The notes: a model not told the origin generated them from the letters alone. Positions 25,471 to 39,670 are shown, counted from the stretch's first letter. The stretch: 64,000 nt of DNA from Drosophila persimilis (GCF_003286085.1 NW_020825288.1:3720001-3784000), one strand, 5' to 3'. Program-made: numbers and translations.

Positions 25471-27145
25471 CGCGACTGGGTTTCCTTCTCTGCAATTGTT
25501 GCCGGGGCAAGGAGTCGCAAATGTAATTGAGTTGATGACAATGCCACTGACTGCCCGGCGCGCGCTTCCGGCAATTTTGATGGCCTCCGGATGCAGTCGA
25601 CAAAAAGGCAAAACCAAACAAAATAGAAACAAAACAGAAGTCTATGGTGTGGCAGTTGCAGGAGACGATAGAGACAGAGTGGTAGTGCAACTTGCAACTT
25701 GAGATTTGTTTTGTTTCACCATTCTTGTGGTAATAAAGCGTAAAAGTTAATTTTGTATCTCAACAAAGGCAACAAGTGTGTCCAGAGGACTGACAAGTTC
25801 GGGACTGGGGCTGCGACTGCGACTGCGACCGCCGAGTACTATTTCCCTCACAATGGAAAATGCTGTGGCAGCTGCAGCGGCGCGTAAAAATCACATTTTT
25901 CATGGAACTTAATAAAAAGAAAACAAAAAAAAATCCCACCTCTCCAGTCTGAGGAGGTCTAACAAGTTGCAGCTTTGACTGTGGCCATGACCACCGCACC
26001 GCCGACCCTCCGCACCACCGTACCAACAACAGGCTTCACTTTCGCGGAAGCGACGTTTAGTTATTGTAAAGTTATGGCCGCCCCGCAGTTTGCGGCGTTT
26101 TATTGTCCTGCACCTGCACCTGCAGGACACAATAGCCCGGACTCAGGACTGGACTCTGACTCTGGCGCTGGTAATAAAACGGTGAGGCACTAGAAAATTT
26201 CATTTTCTATAAAGTTTCACCAGGTAATTGCTTAAATTCCTAGACCACTTTAAGATGCCCGTCAGCGTTGGCGGGTGGCTAAAATGGTGCAGTCCTTGAC
26301 TCGAATGCTTTGGCCATGTTTGGTTCAGGAATTTTGTATTGCTTTCAAAAAGTTGCGCTATCATTGAGTGGCCAGAGCTCGGCTCAAGGACGGACCTTAA
26401 TTATGAACAGATGAACGGCAGCAGGGATACGCCCCAGTCCCAGGCCCAGGCCCAGTCCGAGTCCCTGTGCCTGGGCCATGGAAAACTTGATTATTCATTT
26501 GAAGACTCATTTTATTATCTGCATAAATCTTTGCCGAACCCACGAACCAACTTTCTGTTTACTTTAGCCCCATCCCCACGGCAACCCACTCACCAGAGGG
26601 CGGCAACGAAGACAAAAAAGAATCCATCATTCACTGGACTGGCGTGGGTGGCCGCATTTAAAACATCTTGATTAAAAAACTAAAAAAATGGAGAGTGGAA
26701 CGGTGGGAAAGGCGCGCTCGGTGAAATGGTGAAATGCTAAAATGAAAGCCAAATGCAAACTCAGCGCATTCTAAGTGAGCCAGCGGACAAAACAAAAAGA
26801 ATATTCGTGAAAAAATGAAATGAGCGAAGGCTAAAAAACTTATAAGCCGCAAGCGTAAAGCGAAGTTACGGACCGACCAACCGACCGGCCCACGGAGGCG
26901 GAACAGCCAAAGGGTGAATGTGGGGGACGTGGGTGCTTCAGAGGGAGCGCCATTTAAAAAGGGATTTCAAAATTAACGTCCATCAGGCAAGGCAAGAAAA
27001 AAGTCAATTTGAATGATTAAATAGCGAAAGCTGTGTAAAAGTTATGTCGCCGGCTCTCCATTGGTTCTTCTCGGTTCTGTTTCTGGTGCAGGGATCCAAA
27101 TCCCATTTCCATTCCCTTTTCCGGATGAATCTGGATCCGGACCTA

Positions 27146-27168
27146 ACCGGACCGGACCGGACCGGACC
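27146..27168. repeat. (ACCGG)n pentanucleotide repeat
   Basis: Four perfect ACCGG units plus a partial fifth. Confidence 0.85.
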
Positions 27169-27823
27169 CCACCCTACAGCTAACAGCTAAGAGCAACAGC
27201 AACAACAGAAAAAAGCGATTAGTGTGGTCTTTTGTGTGGCTTAAGTATCGCCGTTGCTTATTTTTTTCGGGCACTCTCATGCGGATTTACATTTATTAAT
27301 TCTTGTGCGCCGTCCCTCAGGGGCGACAGCTTCCCCCAAAAAGGGTGAGGCTTCTGGGGAATGGAAACTGCACCCAAAACTGAAAGCTGTATACGTATTA
27401 CGTATGTATGTGTGTGTGTAGGATATATACTTACTGGTAAATAAAAACATGTGAACGTTAGCACAAAAAGGCGATAATCCATCATTTTCGGCACAAGTTG
27501 ACTGCGAAACCATGGGACCTTTCGCGTCCCTCAGACCAAAAGTTGAGGCTACTTTTAAAACTTTACTGAAGCCCAATGCTGATGGGAACCTTAAACTGTC
27601 AGAATGGGGTCGAAATCAGTTGTAGTCGCACCAATTTTGACAAGTTTTCTCCACTGTTGATCCACTGTTTGCGTCCCTGGGTGAGCCTTGTAATCCCTGT
27701 CGCATGATTATGCCAAAAATGAACCAATCCCACGCAAAAAGGTTAAGCGCAATGTCCCCGTAAGATTGGGCGTGTCGTTCGCTGCTTTTCCCTTTATACG
27801 AATATATGTACATATATGTAGGT

Positions 27824-27844
27824 GGATGGATGGATGGATGGATG
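27824..27844. repeat. (GGAT)5 microsatellite
   Basis: Five perfect GGAT units in non-coding DNA. Confidence 0.9.
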
Positions 27845-30148
27845 TGGAAGCCTTTTGTGCACTTCGACGGCACCCAAACATTTTTGACGCAATGAAATGA
27901 TTTTGATGATAAATTAAAAAGCATTTCAATCACGACGAAAGTTTTCTGACATCACAAAAATTGTTGCTCCTGTTGGATGAGGTATGAACTGGTGGCTGGG
28001 GGGGGGAGGGGAGCACGTTTTCTAAGTACGAGTTTCGAGAGTTTGAAGCGCTTATGTCTGGTTGCCATACAGTTTATTCAGATGCTAATTTAAGTGTGCG
28101 CCTGGAAGAATGCTTTCAATTTTGTGTGGAATGTTCATGCTCATGTACAACAAGCTGCTGCTGTTGCTGGTCGTCATATGATGAGCTGAGAGGATTTTAA
28201 TCCCAATCCAGCTGCAGATGTGTGGGAACGCTGCTGAAGCACACCTGTTGTGCGTAATCTTTAGACCAAAAATAAATTTTAAAAGTACGAGCATTAAAAG
28301 TGGAAATTATGCATGGTATTTATTGATCTGAAATAAGCTTAAATTGTGTGTTTTGGCACACACAATAAACAGCTCTTCAACCAGTTTTTTGGTCTGCTGT
28401 TCCGGCATTTCCGGTTCAATTTTTCGCACCCGCAAAGTATGCAATGAATCAAGATGTCGGCCTCACCATCACCATCTCCATCCCCATCCTACTTCCGCAT
28501 GAACACGGCCATGCCCACACACCTCGCTGGCCATTCAAATAAGCAATGAACTTGCATTAAGAATTAAAGACTTCATTAAGTTCACAGTCGCAGGCATTAA
28601 ATAAACATAATGCCGCTTGCCGCTTGCTGTTTGCCAAGACTTCGTTTACTTTTTTTACCATTTTGTTGCCGTTGCTGTTGCTGTTCATGGCGTTTAATTC
28701 GCTTTTAATCTCATCAGGTTGGCGACGTTCTCGTCAGGGGCGCACCGAGGCATGCCCCACATCAAGACAAATGCCGGGAGACAGCAGCTCGGCCGCAGAT
28801 TTGATGGGGCCACAGCTGCCGCTGACGGCGACGGTGACGGTGACGCTAACTCTGGCGTCTGCGCTGGCTTCGGCGTCTGCAGGTGACAGGTGAGTGTGCT
28901 GGCAGTGGCAATAAAAAGCATGTAAATGAGGCTTCGAGCTAGGACAAGACACAGAGTCTGTATCTCTGTTCGGTTCTGCTCTGCGGTTATATAATGTTGT
29001 GACATGACGTCCCCGGCGTCCGTCCAACGGTGTAAACGGTGTTAACCCAGTCGCTTCTGGGCCAGAGCCTGCCACCACCCACCGCCAGTGGGACGATAAG
29101 AGCAGGCCCGATAAGCCCCAGCAGACATTATGTAAGCCATGGGGCGGAGAAAGTGCCTCCTAGGGGCGTGAACCGAACGCGTGCCTCTGCTTTTTATTTA
29201 CTTTTTTTCCCCCTCTGCCAGTTAATCAGAGAAATTAAGCAAAGTACTAAAGAACTGCTACGCAGAGCAGCGACGCTCGCCGAGACGCCAGCTGTGCGGC
29301 AGACGTAGGCGTAGGCGTTGACGTTGAAGCTGAAGCTGACGACATCGACGCGGACGCGGACCTCAAGCTGTGCAACACAATGGCAACAGTGTCAGCGTGA
29401 AGCGGGAATCCAGAACCAGTCGAGATTGGCGACCATTTGTTGTAGCTCTTAACGATCCCCAGGCCAACTGCTGGGGCAGTGGAGAGCAAACAATCCGACC
29501 ATCCAGCTGCGGCGGAGAGCAATGGCCACCCAAAGTACTCTTTCCATATAAAGCATACGCCGTGTGTTCCTGGCGTCGCTGCTTCTGCCGCTGCTCCGGC
29601 TGCCAGCGGCGGCAGCGTCGTTGTAGTCATCTGTGGCACAGACCATCCAACAATCAGTAGAGCGCTGGAAACGAACGCGTGCAGTTTGGATTTTTGATTT
29701 TTGGCCCAAATAGTGGAATCAATCAAACGAAACAAAAAATCCAACTTAAATTGTAGATTCTTCTATCCATAGTGTTTGTCACAGTGAAATGGTAGTATCT
29801 CTTTGCCAATTCTACTGAGGAGAGGACCGCCGGTGGAACGTGTTGTTTGGCAACACGAAAATTTATGCCATTAGTTTTGTCCATAAAAAGCGAAAACCGT
29901 AAACAGAAAACAGAAAACCGAACCGAAACCGGGCCGAAACGGAGAAAGACATCATATTGAATTTATGGTATAGGTGCAGCGTGGATGTCGCTGTCCCCCC
30001 ACTCGGCATTGGGGACTGTGCGGATATATATCGTATTGTGTCGTATCGAGGGGCCCGTGCCGGTGCCCGTTGTCAGGGTGTGACACGACACAGTTTTGGG
30101 CTGCGTCGGCGCCGACTTGCACGTGGCAGTGCCGTCTACCTTTCGCCG

Positions 30149-30190
30149 TTGCCTTTGCCTTTGCCTTTGCCGTGGCCTTTGCTTTTGCCT
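30149..30190. repeat. TTGCCT-type hexanucleotide tract
   Basis: Repeated TTGCCT units with interruptions, about 500 bases upstream of the allatostatin receptor start codon. Confidence 0.8.
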
Positions 30191-30659
30191 TCTCAATCGC
30201 CATCTCCTTGCTTGTGTGCTCGTGTCCTTTGGTTGTTGTCTTACCTTGTTACAATTACCGTTATCGCTTGCTCTCTGCTCTCCCTCCCAGTGTGGGGTGG
30301 GGCGAGTGTGATTGCCTTTGTCCACCTCGAAACGAATGAACGATTCCGACCCGGTCGCCGTGCGGGTGCTCCGTGCAGCAGTAGGGCTCTGAAGGTTCCA
30401 GGCTGCTCGTGTCGTGGGAATACTGCGGATGATAATTGAATTTTCTTTGCGGCTGCTTTTGTGAAAATCTCCTAATTGGAAATTTGTTATTTGAATTCGA
30501 TGAACTGTGAAAACGAAACAAAAACTTCAAATTGAAATTGCCGCAGCACAAAGGCTATGGAAAATTGAAAATGTCCTCCAACTTCTGTCATTCCATCAAA
30601 GTGCCATCAAAGTGAAATGTAAAAATCTTTAGAAACACCAAAGGACCTACAATTGCAAA

Positions 30660-33600
30660 ATGGAGAACATAACGATATCATTATCGAATATCACGAACGG
30701 CAGTGCCGGGAGTGTCACCCCGGCGCCCTTCTTCTCCGAGGAGGATCGGAAATCCATCGAGGACACTGTCCGCTGGCTGGTGCCGTTCTTCTTTGGGATC
30801 ATCGCCGTGACAGGTTTCTTTGGAAATCTGCTGGTCATCATGGTGGTGGTGGTCAACAAGAACATGCGCTCGACCACCAATCTACTGATCCTAAATCTGG
30901 CCGTATCGGATCTCCTCTTCGTGATCATCTGCATCCCGTTCACGGCCACCGATTACATCACCCAGCGTTGGCCGTTTGGCAACTTCTGGTGCCGCACCAC
31001 CCAGTATCTGATTGTGGTGACGGCCTTCGCCTCGATCTACACGCTGGTCCTGATGTCCATCGATCGCTTCCTGGCCGTCGTGCATCCCATACGCTCCCGG
31101 ATGCTGCGCACGGAGCACATTACCATGATAGCCATCTTTACCCTTTGGACTGTGGTGCTGACCATCTCCATGCCGGTCACCTTTGCCCACGATGTGATGG
31201 TAGGTACAATTCCAAAGCGGAATACTCGATTGGGGGCCTGCTGTGCCTAAATTTGCTGTGAAGAACACAGGCCAGGCAAATTTATTGCTTTCCATCATCG
31301 TCACCTCGTTAGATTCTTAGAGCTACACGTCAATGCCGCTGTACTACAGATACATATACATATACATATACCTAGATGGTCTGCCGATTCCGATTCCGAA
31401 TCCCCCCCTTTCCTGATCAAATCCTGATGCAAATCATTTGCTTTTACTTGCCTTCTATTAAAGTTGCTCGCCTCTTTTTATGTTGCTTTGTGCTTTGTGT
31501 GTTTATATTGAACATTTTGCTACAGTGCGCGAGATGGGCGCCCGAATTGTTTTTGTTACTAGTTCGCTATTTTAAATTCATAAATTTTTAATTATAGAGC
31601 AGATAGCCAGCGAGAAACACTTGCCAACTGGCAAGGCGTAGGCAGGCAGTCCCGAAGATCCCAAATCTCTTCGGGGGCTGTACAATTTCAACTGTTGCTG
31701 TTTGTAAGGCATTGTGTGGCTTTCGCCCATTCAAATGTTCATAAATCATTGCAGGGCAGGTCGTAACAAGTGGCCATTATGAGAACTTTGCACTTGGAAA
31801 CTTTGGTTGCACACTGCGTATGATAAATGTCTTCCATGGCCGCGACCTTGACGCGGCCGATGCGCAGTTTTCAACCTCCGGACCCTAATGGCTTTATGAT
31901 CAATGTGGAGAGTGCGAAGAACAAGTTAATTGTTAAATAAACGCCACACTTTTATGAGCAAAATATACATTTTGCTCTGTTTGCATATGGTTGCTCTCCG
32001 TCCGTCATCATATCAATTATTATTTCATTAAATTCGCAGCGAGAGGCCGCCAAATTATCATAATTATGGTAGCTCGGCTCTCTATGTGTATTCGATTCCT
32101 CCATTTGGGCTAGCATTCAATATGCCACATCACATAATCAAAGCTTTGCACTTGGGTATTTTCCTGTTGACGTCACATACGGGCCACATTCCAATCCCAT
32201 TCCCAATACCATTTCCATGCTCACCTCTTCACCCATTCAAATATCAAGTTATCTTTACCCACCCATTCTCCCATTCCCGCACTGCCCATAAACCAAATCC
32301 CACATCACACGCGACCAACTTTTGTATACTCTTGCAGGGGGGTGTTTGCGTTTTGGTCAAATGAAAATACTCAGAGCTATGCAGCACAAACGTGAATGTA
32401 TCTCATAGCTTCCATATTCTGGATAGGGTATCTACTGTTTCGACTTAGAAGTTCGATTTTCTTTCTTTTTTGTGTGGTCTATTTTGCCACACGCACGCCT
32501 CAGACTGGGCCAATCTCTTTTCCATAGTGAAAGAGTCGTGGCTAATTAAACGGATCTTATCGTCGTTTTGGCGATGAGCTATTTTATCTACGAAATGGTC
32601 CATTGGCTGCTCTAGATACCGATGCGGAGAAGAGGCTGTTATTGTAACCTAATATTTTATTAAATGGCATTTCACGCTTCCTTCTGTTTGTCTTTGTTTA
32701 CGTATGCCCGTACCCCCCAGAAAACCTCCATTGGGTCGCTGTATTGTTTGCTTATGTGTTGGCCTTTGTCTAAGGATTAAGCTCGAAAAATATCTGCTCA
32801 AATCGAATACTCATGTGTGCTCTGCTTTGTTATCGCTCCTCATACAGATACACATGGGTATGGTATCCATCCATACTCGTACAACTCGTACACATACAAG
32901 GAAGGCCTCCGATAAAAAGGCATAATTAAGTCATGTTTGATCAACATGTTAATTAACAGTTTGCTATTAATTATTTCCATATTACATTTGTTGGTCTGCA
33001 GTACACAGATATGGAGATACTTATGGCCATTGTGTGGGTCTGACTGCGTGTGTCATTATCTTTTTATTAGAAATCAATAGCTAATAATCATAAACGCATA
33101 TGTCTGCCTATGTACGTCCCATTGGACTGACAGCTGTTCTGGGAAGAGATCTCCCAAAGAACCACATTAATGCATTAAAAACCATTGTCAAATATCTAAA
33201 GTCAATCAATCTGTAATACAAAGAGGCCAAAGATAAACTCATAAATCAGCTTTTGCGGGGCTGATGCTGATGATTTGTCTTCTGCCGGACGGGCAGCCTT
33301 GGGCACTTGACGCTGCGCAGATTTGAACTCAATTTGTGGGCCAACATCTTGTGCAGTCTAACAACAACAATAGTGCGGTAATAAACAAACATTTTTGTAA
33401 GAATTTTCAGCATTAAATTAAGGCAAAGATTTTTTAAATACAATTTTCTATATGTTTGCTTACAACGAGCGAAGAGAAATCAGCAGAGATTGTAAACAAA
33501 AGCTGTATACAAAAGCTGCAAAATATTTTTACGATACGCCAGGCAGTTTATGACTCTCCTAAGCGTCAGCACGGCTGTCTAGCCCAGCCATTGAAACAAT

Positions 33601-36600
33601 CCCATTCCCAATCCGAGTACCAGCACCAGAGCCAGTCAGCCAGCCAGCCAGTATTACCATTCTCGGTTCCACTTCCCTTTTGCCATAGCTAACGTACGAG
33701 TACAATTTGTCAGGCAAATGTCAGCGACAGAGCAACAAAGTCAGATTGCGAGTTAGTTGTCGTTGTCCGAACTATTCGTTTGACAGTTTACTCGTAGTTT
33801 TATTTATGACGTCTGCCTGCGGGGGTTGTTGTCTGGCTGCCTGTTGTCTCGCATGCAACTGTCACAGACAACATGACGTATGCGCAATATTCGATACATG
33901 CTTACACGATGATTGCCCTTTGCAGGTTCACTACGATAACACTTCCAACATCACCTATGCCCTGTGCCGGTTTAAGGATAACGATCTGCTTGATGCCAGC
34001 ACCTTCCAGCTGAGCTTCTTCATCAGCACGTATCTGCTGCCCCTGATGATCATCAGTGGACTGTATGTGCGCATGATCACGCGTCTCTGGCGACAGGGCA
34101 GCGGCGTGCGCATGTCCAAGGAGTCGCAGCGAGGCCGCAAGCGGGTCACCCGGCTCGTCGTGGTGGTGGTCATAGCCTTTGCCTCGCTCTGGCTGCCTGT
34201 GCAAGTACGATTTATAGTTCAACATTACCCCCCTAATATCAATCATTAAATATCTATTCTCTTCTGTTTGGTAGCTCATATTGCTGCTCAAGGCATTGGA
34301 TGTCTATGAGGCCGATAGCCTGCTCTCCATCATCATCCAGATTTGTGCTCAGACATTGGCGTACAGCAGCTCCTGCATCAATCCGTTGCTCTACGCCTTT
34401 CTCTCAGAGAATTTCCGCAAGGCCTTCTACAAGGTGAGTAGCGAGGACACGGACACGGACACTGCACCGCCCCCACTGGAGGGCTCTTCAATTGACTGGC
34501 ATTTGAGTGCTCGGTCAATATATTGATGAATTGAATGCGGCACTTTCAGAGCATTGTTTCCCAGTTGCACTTTCATTTTATGCCACTTTTTATTTGTCAT
34601 AATTTTTAAGAGAGCCATCGCACTCAACCCAGTTTGCATTTTTATATTGATTTATTAAGTGGTCGAGAGAAATGCCGCTGCGAATTGCTTCATAAGAGAC
34701 CGAACCGAAGCATTTACGTTCATTTCCGCCCAACCGCATTTCCATTCTTCTCCCATTCACCCATTTCCCATCCTAATGAGATTTTAAATGTGGCAAAGTT
34801 TTAATTCGAAATCAAAAATCTAAAATGCAATTAAATAATTTACGATAACAGCCGACAAAAGAAAAAAAAGCAGCGAGAATCCGTAACAAGACTGGAGGCG
34901 CGTTTCCCCATTAATTTTCGGCGAGCAGGCGGCCGTTTTAATGAGTTAAGTGCGAAAAACGCGCATACGCCGCGTGGGCCGAGTTCTGTTTGGCCTTTAT
35001 CGCAGCATCATTGGCTGTAGTATCAGCAACGGCAACGGAATCACCATCGGAAAATTACGTTATAAATAGGTGAAATTTATAGCGAAATTCTCGAAACCAG
35101 CAGTCAAGCATGGCCGTCAAACTGGATGGATCAACGCAGATCATCATTTGACCGTCCATCTCTATTTATAAAGACCCGGCAACAGGGCGAGCCATTCCAT
35201 TCGAGAACATTTCGCAGCTGCTGTGCATTAAGACAAAGAGAGCTCCCGGGCTCCCTACGTCGGCCGGGCATGTCGTGAACAGAAAAGAATTCCGTGTAAT
35301 TGCAGTCTGGAAATATAGAAAATCTTTCATTCTATTCATTTAATGAAGTCCATCGTAGTGGTGTCGAGAAAAACACATTTCTCACATTTACTTCTTCGAT
35401 ATATTCTTTAAAAATTCACTACAAAATTTCCTTTATTAAACTCATATATTTTCCGGCTTCGAAAGCTCTCCTACATTAGTCTTCCATTTAAGGCGAGCAT
35501 CCAATTAGCAACAAAACAACTGGTATTCTTTGAATTTGAAATCATTAATTTCGTGCGTTTAGTGAAATGCATCGAAGTGGCATACAAGGCAAATATCTGC
35601 ATTGTTTGAAAAACGATTGCACACTCCAAGGAACATACTTATGTACGTACATATATTCTTGAGAGAAAAAATGTCCGTGATACATGCCGAAATTCCCCTA
35701 AATTCACTTAAATACTGTCTCAAATTAGCAACACATTGAACGAAAACGAAATTACAGGCTTTCCATTTCCATTTCTAGTTTGGTTTTCTGTTTTCTTTGG
35801 GGGAGTTTTTTTCATAGCATTCTATGCAAATTCATTGACGTCTGTGGGCCGACATTGGCATCCGGTGATGTTCCGCTCAGAGACAGAAGGGACCTGGACC
35901 ACAGCTCTGTTCAGTTCGGTTCAGTTCAGTTCTGGGCTCATTCCAATTCAACTCACTTTCGGGACGCATTAATTCTTTTGGTCAGCGGCCATTTGCATAA
36001 ACACAAAAAACGTTGCGGGACGCAAATCACTGGGCAGACACTGTACTCCACCCGCGCTAAGGGCCTGATTTTGCTTTACTTACTTTTAATTACTTTAGGG
36101 ACAAACACAAGACACAAAACAGGAGCCAGGAGCCGCAGGAGCCGCAGGAGTTGGTCCTGTTTGCGGCATTGGAGTCATCGATGGCCGTCAAGACTGTCGA
36201 CTGTCGGCTGTCGGTTGTCCGCTGGCGAGCGAGACTTATACAACATTTCCTTTCAATCATTTTGCGGCTTAATTTTAATATTTTAATTTGTTTCCTCGCT
36301 GCTACGGTGCGTGAGTCTGCTTTTCGGGGAAAAATTCTTCATTTTGTGCAAAGCTTTTGGCACTTTGCATATAAATTGTGTTCCGGTCATGGGGCTGGGC
36401 TGGGCTGGTTTTGCCTTTCGCTAATTGATGTGTTTGTCAAGTCATTAAATTAGATTAATTACATTAATTAAATTGGCACACTGTTGTTTGCCATGCCATT
36501 GCTCCTGGCGCTAGCGGCTATCAGCTAGGAGCCTGAACTTTTTAGATTTTCCAGATCCACGTGGTCGGTGGGCAGAGTGTCAATCTGACTAATTGCCCAT

Positions 36601-37618
36601 CTGCCCGGCACGTCCATTAGTCAAATCTCCATTCATATGTCAGCGTGTGTCTGTGTCTGCTTTCCAGATGGTCGGCTCGAGCTGGCTGTCCTTCCTCATC
36701 CAAAAACCCCTGAATAATGCAGCATCAGGAGAGCACCAGCAAGGAGAAAACACTTTCGAATCTATTACAGTAAGACATAGTTGGATATTTTGTACATATG
36801 TTTTAGCTAAACTCACTTTCAAATACCTATTGCACCTTTGTAGTTCTTAGATTTGAGTTTAATGTATTCCCTTATAATTTTGAACCCCATTTGATATAAT
36901 CAAATAATGAGCAAAACTGAACCCATACCAGACACCGCCCACTGCCGGGGCGGCCTCATTTCCCTGGAGGCATACTACGTACAAATGGAGACTCCACAGA
37001 CCTCCGATGGCTGATGGCTGCTGTTGTTGTTTCTATGACGAGGCACTAATCAACAATTTCAGGCAGTTCAATCAAAGCGCAAATTCATAAATCATTTATA
37101 TGCAAACTCTCACCCCCCACCCAACGCTCTCAATCCAATCCAAAATCCCAATCGCCCAGTCCGGGTCCCAGAACGGGTCTGGGTACCAGTTCTGTTCTGG
37201 TTGCTAGGCCATTCGCCGTTTGTCTGCTGGCACTTCGACACCTCAAACCACTTAAATAATTGAATATTGAATCAAATCTAATAATTCAAATGCAAAGCGA
37301 GGCCTTGACAAGGGAATAGCCTTCGTCCCGGCCTCGTCCCCATTGCAGTGACTATGACTGTGCATCAAAACAGATCATTAATCAAATAACTTGGTCCCAG
37401 AGTTCCCAGAATCTGCCGTTCAGTTGGTTCAGTATTTTATGTATTTTAAGCATTAAGTTTTGCCAATTTTCCATCATTTCCTCCCATGTCTCTGTCCATT
37501 TCTGATATTTTTGTTTCCGCAGGCCATTAACTGTTCGCCCCGATATCAGAACTACACATCTGATTTGCCGCCGCCTCGCAAGACGTCCTGTGGCAGGACC
37601 TCCACTACGGGAATGTAA
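30660..37618 (+). CDS. AstA-R2: Allatostatin-A receptor 2 (DAR-2 type GPCR), 4 exons
   Basis: Coding exons: 30660-31199, 33926-34204, 34275-34433, 37523-37618, all phase 0, giving 357 residues, the length I recall for D. melanogaster DAR-2. It is a rhodopsin-family, galanin-like receptor for allatostatin A at the cell surface of neurons, gut and endocrine cells, expected to signal through Gi/o. The N terminus has glycosylation sites N3, N10 and N13. TM1 is about residues 40-64; Cys111 and Cys194 should form the extracellular disulfide, with N185 and N188 glycosylation sites in loop 2. The TM3 end reads DRF (135-137) in place of DRY. TM6 follows a basic GRKRVTRL stretch, and TM7 has NPLLY (309-313). 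The last exon encodes a Ser/Thr-rich tail with Cys330 as a possible lipid anchor. The start context is CAAAATGG. Exon 1 to TM4 and the last exon are isolated by introns of 2.7 and 3.1 kb. Confidence 0.96.
31200..33925 (+). other. AstA-R2: Intron 1 of AstA-R2
   Basis: A 2.7 kb intron with donor GTAGGT and acceptor TTTGCAG. It is AT-rich with an ATACAT tract near 31.35 kb; I see no nested gene. Its size suggests it may hold enhancers. Confidence 0.8.
34434..37522 (+). other. AstA-R2: Intron 3 of AstA-R2
   Basis: A 3.1 kb intron with donor GTGAGT and acceptor TTTCCGCAG. Read through from exon 3, it stays open for 30 more codons to a stop at 34524-34526, which would give an alternative tail (see findings). 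No nested gene is seen. Confidence 0.8.
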
Positions 37619-38022
37619 GCGACACCGAGGAAAGCAGTATCCTGCGATATGATTGACCGACGGCTGACAATTGAGTGAGGCCAGTGGAATCGGCTTCTTG
37701 ATGAAGTCGATTGTCGATCTGGACACATGTGCCCTTAATTAGCGACCAAGGGACCAAAGCTATCATCGGGCACAGAATGATGAGCGCTCTTTGATTGGCT
37801 AGAGTTAAGTCCATTCTTGTACATAGCACCGTAGCTTAGTAGATTGTATTCGTGTCCTAGAAGGATATTATACTTATGGCACAGGAATATTCGGTGCACA
37901 AATATATTATATTATATGTATCTCCCCCGTATATAATCCTCGATGCAGCTATATGTGTAAGGAAATATGTTAGTCATTTAACAACCCCAATCGCGTGTTA
38001 ATTTATTGCATTTAAGAGCCAA

Positions 38023-38028
38023 AATAAA
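38023..38028 (+). terminator. AstA-R2: Candidate poly-A signal of AstA-R2
   Basis: AATAAA about 405 bases after the receptor stop codon; a second AATAAA at 38136-38141 is an alternative. Confidence 0.45.
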
Positions 38029-39670
38029 TGTTTATCCACTGGCATTTGAATGTTCACTTGGTGATACGAAAAATCGAGAGTAATTGTAACGGATATTCAA
38101 TTCAAAAATACTGGCTAACCATCGATAAAGATTGAAATAAACTGCTCCCTCTGAGAACCACCTGGCCCCCTTGGTCTGTGACTGCGAGCTCCTGATTCGA
38201 AGATGTGCGGTTTGCTCAGCTTAAGCCAACAGCACTTGACGCCCACATTATGTTATGGCTACGAAACCTTGACTTTGGCCAAGGAAGCAGGCTCAAGACG
38301 TTGATTGCATTTGGTTCCTTGAGGCGACACAACGATGGCGACGGCGCGGGTGGCGGCGTGTGAGCTGAATTAATTATGCCGTGTCCATCTAGTGGATCGC
38401 GGCGTGTATTGGCTTGAGTTTCTGCCCCTGCCCCAGTCTCAGTCTCAGTCTCAGCCACCGCCTGCCACGCGCACTTTTGCATAATTTATTCAATTTTAAT
38501 AAGCGGCTCCGTCTAGTGTCGAGGCGTTGCTTTTTACACCAGGTACGACAGAACGAGAGTACGAGAGTAACGTAATTAATGCGTATCAGTCGCTGACAGG
38601 TTCCTCTTCGGCTTGATGGCAATGTAATCAAAATTTCAAATGAGCTCCAAGGTGTGGCTGGCAAACAGAAACAGAACAGAGCAGAACAGAACCGAGCAGG
38701 ACTGGGAGCAGGACTGGGGGAACAGGTGTCAACATTCGCTGGGCAAATGGAAAACCAAGAAAATCAATGGATCGATTCTGCTTGGCCGCGCCACAAAAGC
38801 CCACACTTGGCTGGGCAAAACTTTGGATAAGTCATTGCCACACCGAGCAAATAGCCAAACAATTCTGGAATTACAACAACCACTGCCGACATTATCATAA
38901 TAACAATAATCATAACTGTGAGTGTAACAGTTGTCGTTGGGCCGCTCCCTGCACTCCCACACTCCCACATCCTCCGCTCTCTGTTCTGTTTAAAGCCATC
39001 CGAGTATTAAGAAATTGTGGGATATCCGTGTATGCCGCCTGCATACAAAGCAGCCACACTCCTCCGACGGAGGAGTCTACTTGGGTGTCGGGTACCAGTC
39101 CAGAGACCAAATGGAACGAAACGAAACGGTACTGTTACACTACTGACCTACTCCTGGCAGCCGAGAGAGCCGCTCCCAGGACTTAAGAGAGCCCCATCGA
39201 AGAGAGCGACTCCGAAAGGTGGTGAGTTTCCGGTTAACAGCAGCAGAGAGCGCGTCCTGCGAGAGCGGAACGTTGAGCAATGGAACACACGCTCTAAGCT
39301 CGATACTTCGCAGGACCTCCATTTGAGTCATTGGACTTCTGTGCGTAGGTCATGGCAACTGGGAGCCCCGGAGAGCCCGAGTGCCGGGCCCACCTGTGCT
39401 CGGTCAGTCGCACGCGGCTCGAACGGCTGCCAAGCCGTGGCCAGGGCCGGGGCCGGGGCCGCAATCTGTGCCTTGGCCCGTTACGGTTATTTGGCCAAAT
39501 GAAGCGTAACCAAATGCTGATAGCCGGAATGTTGCAGTTTATGGCCAGAGCATTGGCCAAATTGCCTCTTGGCGTGCGGCATAATGGCGACAAGGGGGAC
39601 ATTGTCTTGACACTCACTTGGAATCAGAGAAACAACAGAACGGAAAGAGACAGCGAGAGAGAAAAAGAAA

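Larger units (their letters stand above)
24878..30659. other. Intergenic region upstream of the allatostatin receptor
   Basis: No supported coding region in 5.8 kb. It holds a GATACC tract just after the transferase stop, a CAG-rich tract at 25.1 kb, GGGACC at 25.44 kb, a small inverted repeat at 26.1 kb, CCGGA at 27.15 kb, GGAT at 27.8 kb and TTGCCT at 30.15 kb. The 3' UTR of the transferase (AATAAA at 25732-25737 is one possible end) and the 5' UTR exons and promoter of the receptor probably lie here but cannot be placed from sequence alone. Confidence 0.55.

Noticed and set aside
29957..30439. 160-codon plus-strand frame upstream of AstA-R2
   Set aside because: It crosses the TTGCCT repeat (Leu-Pro run) and overlaps equally long frames in other phases; the receptor start at 30660 is clear.
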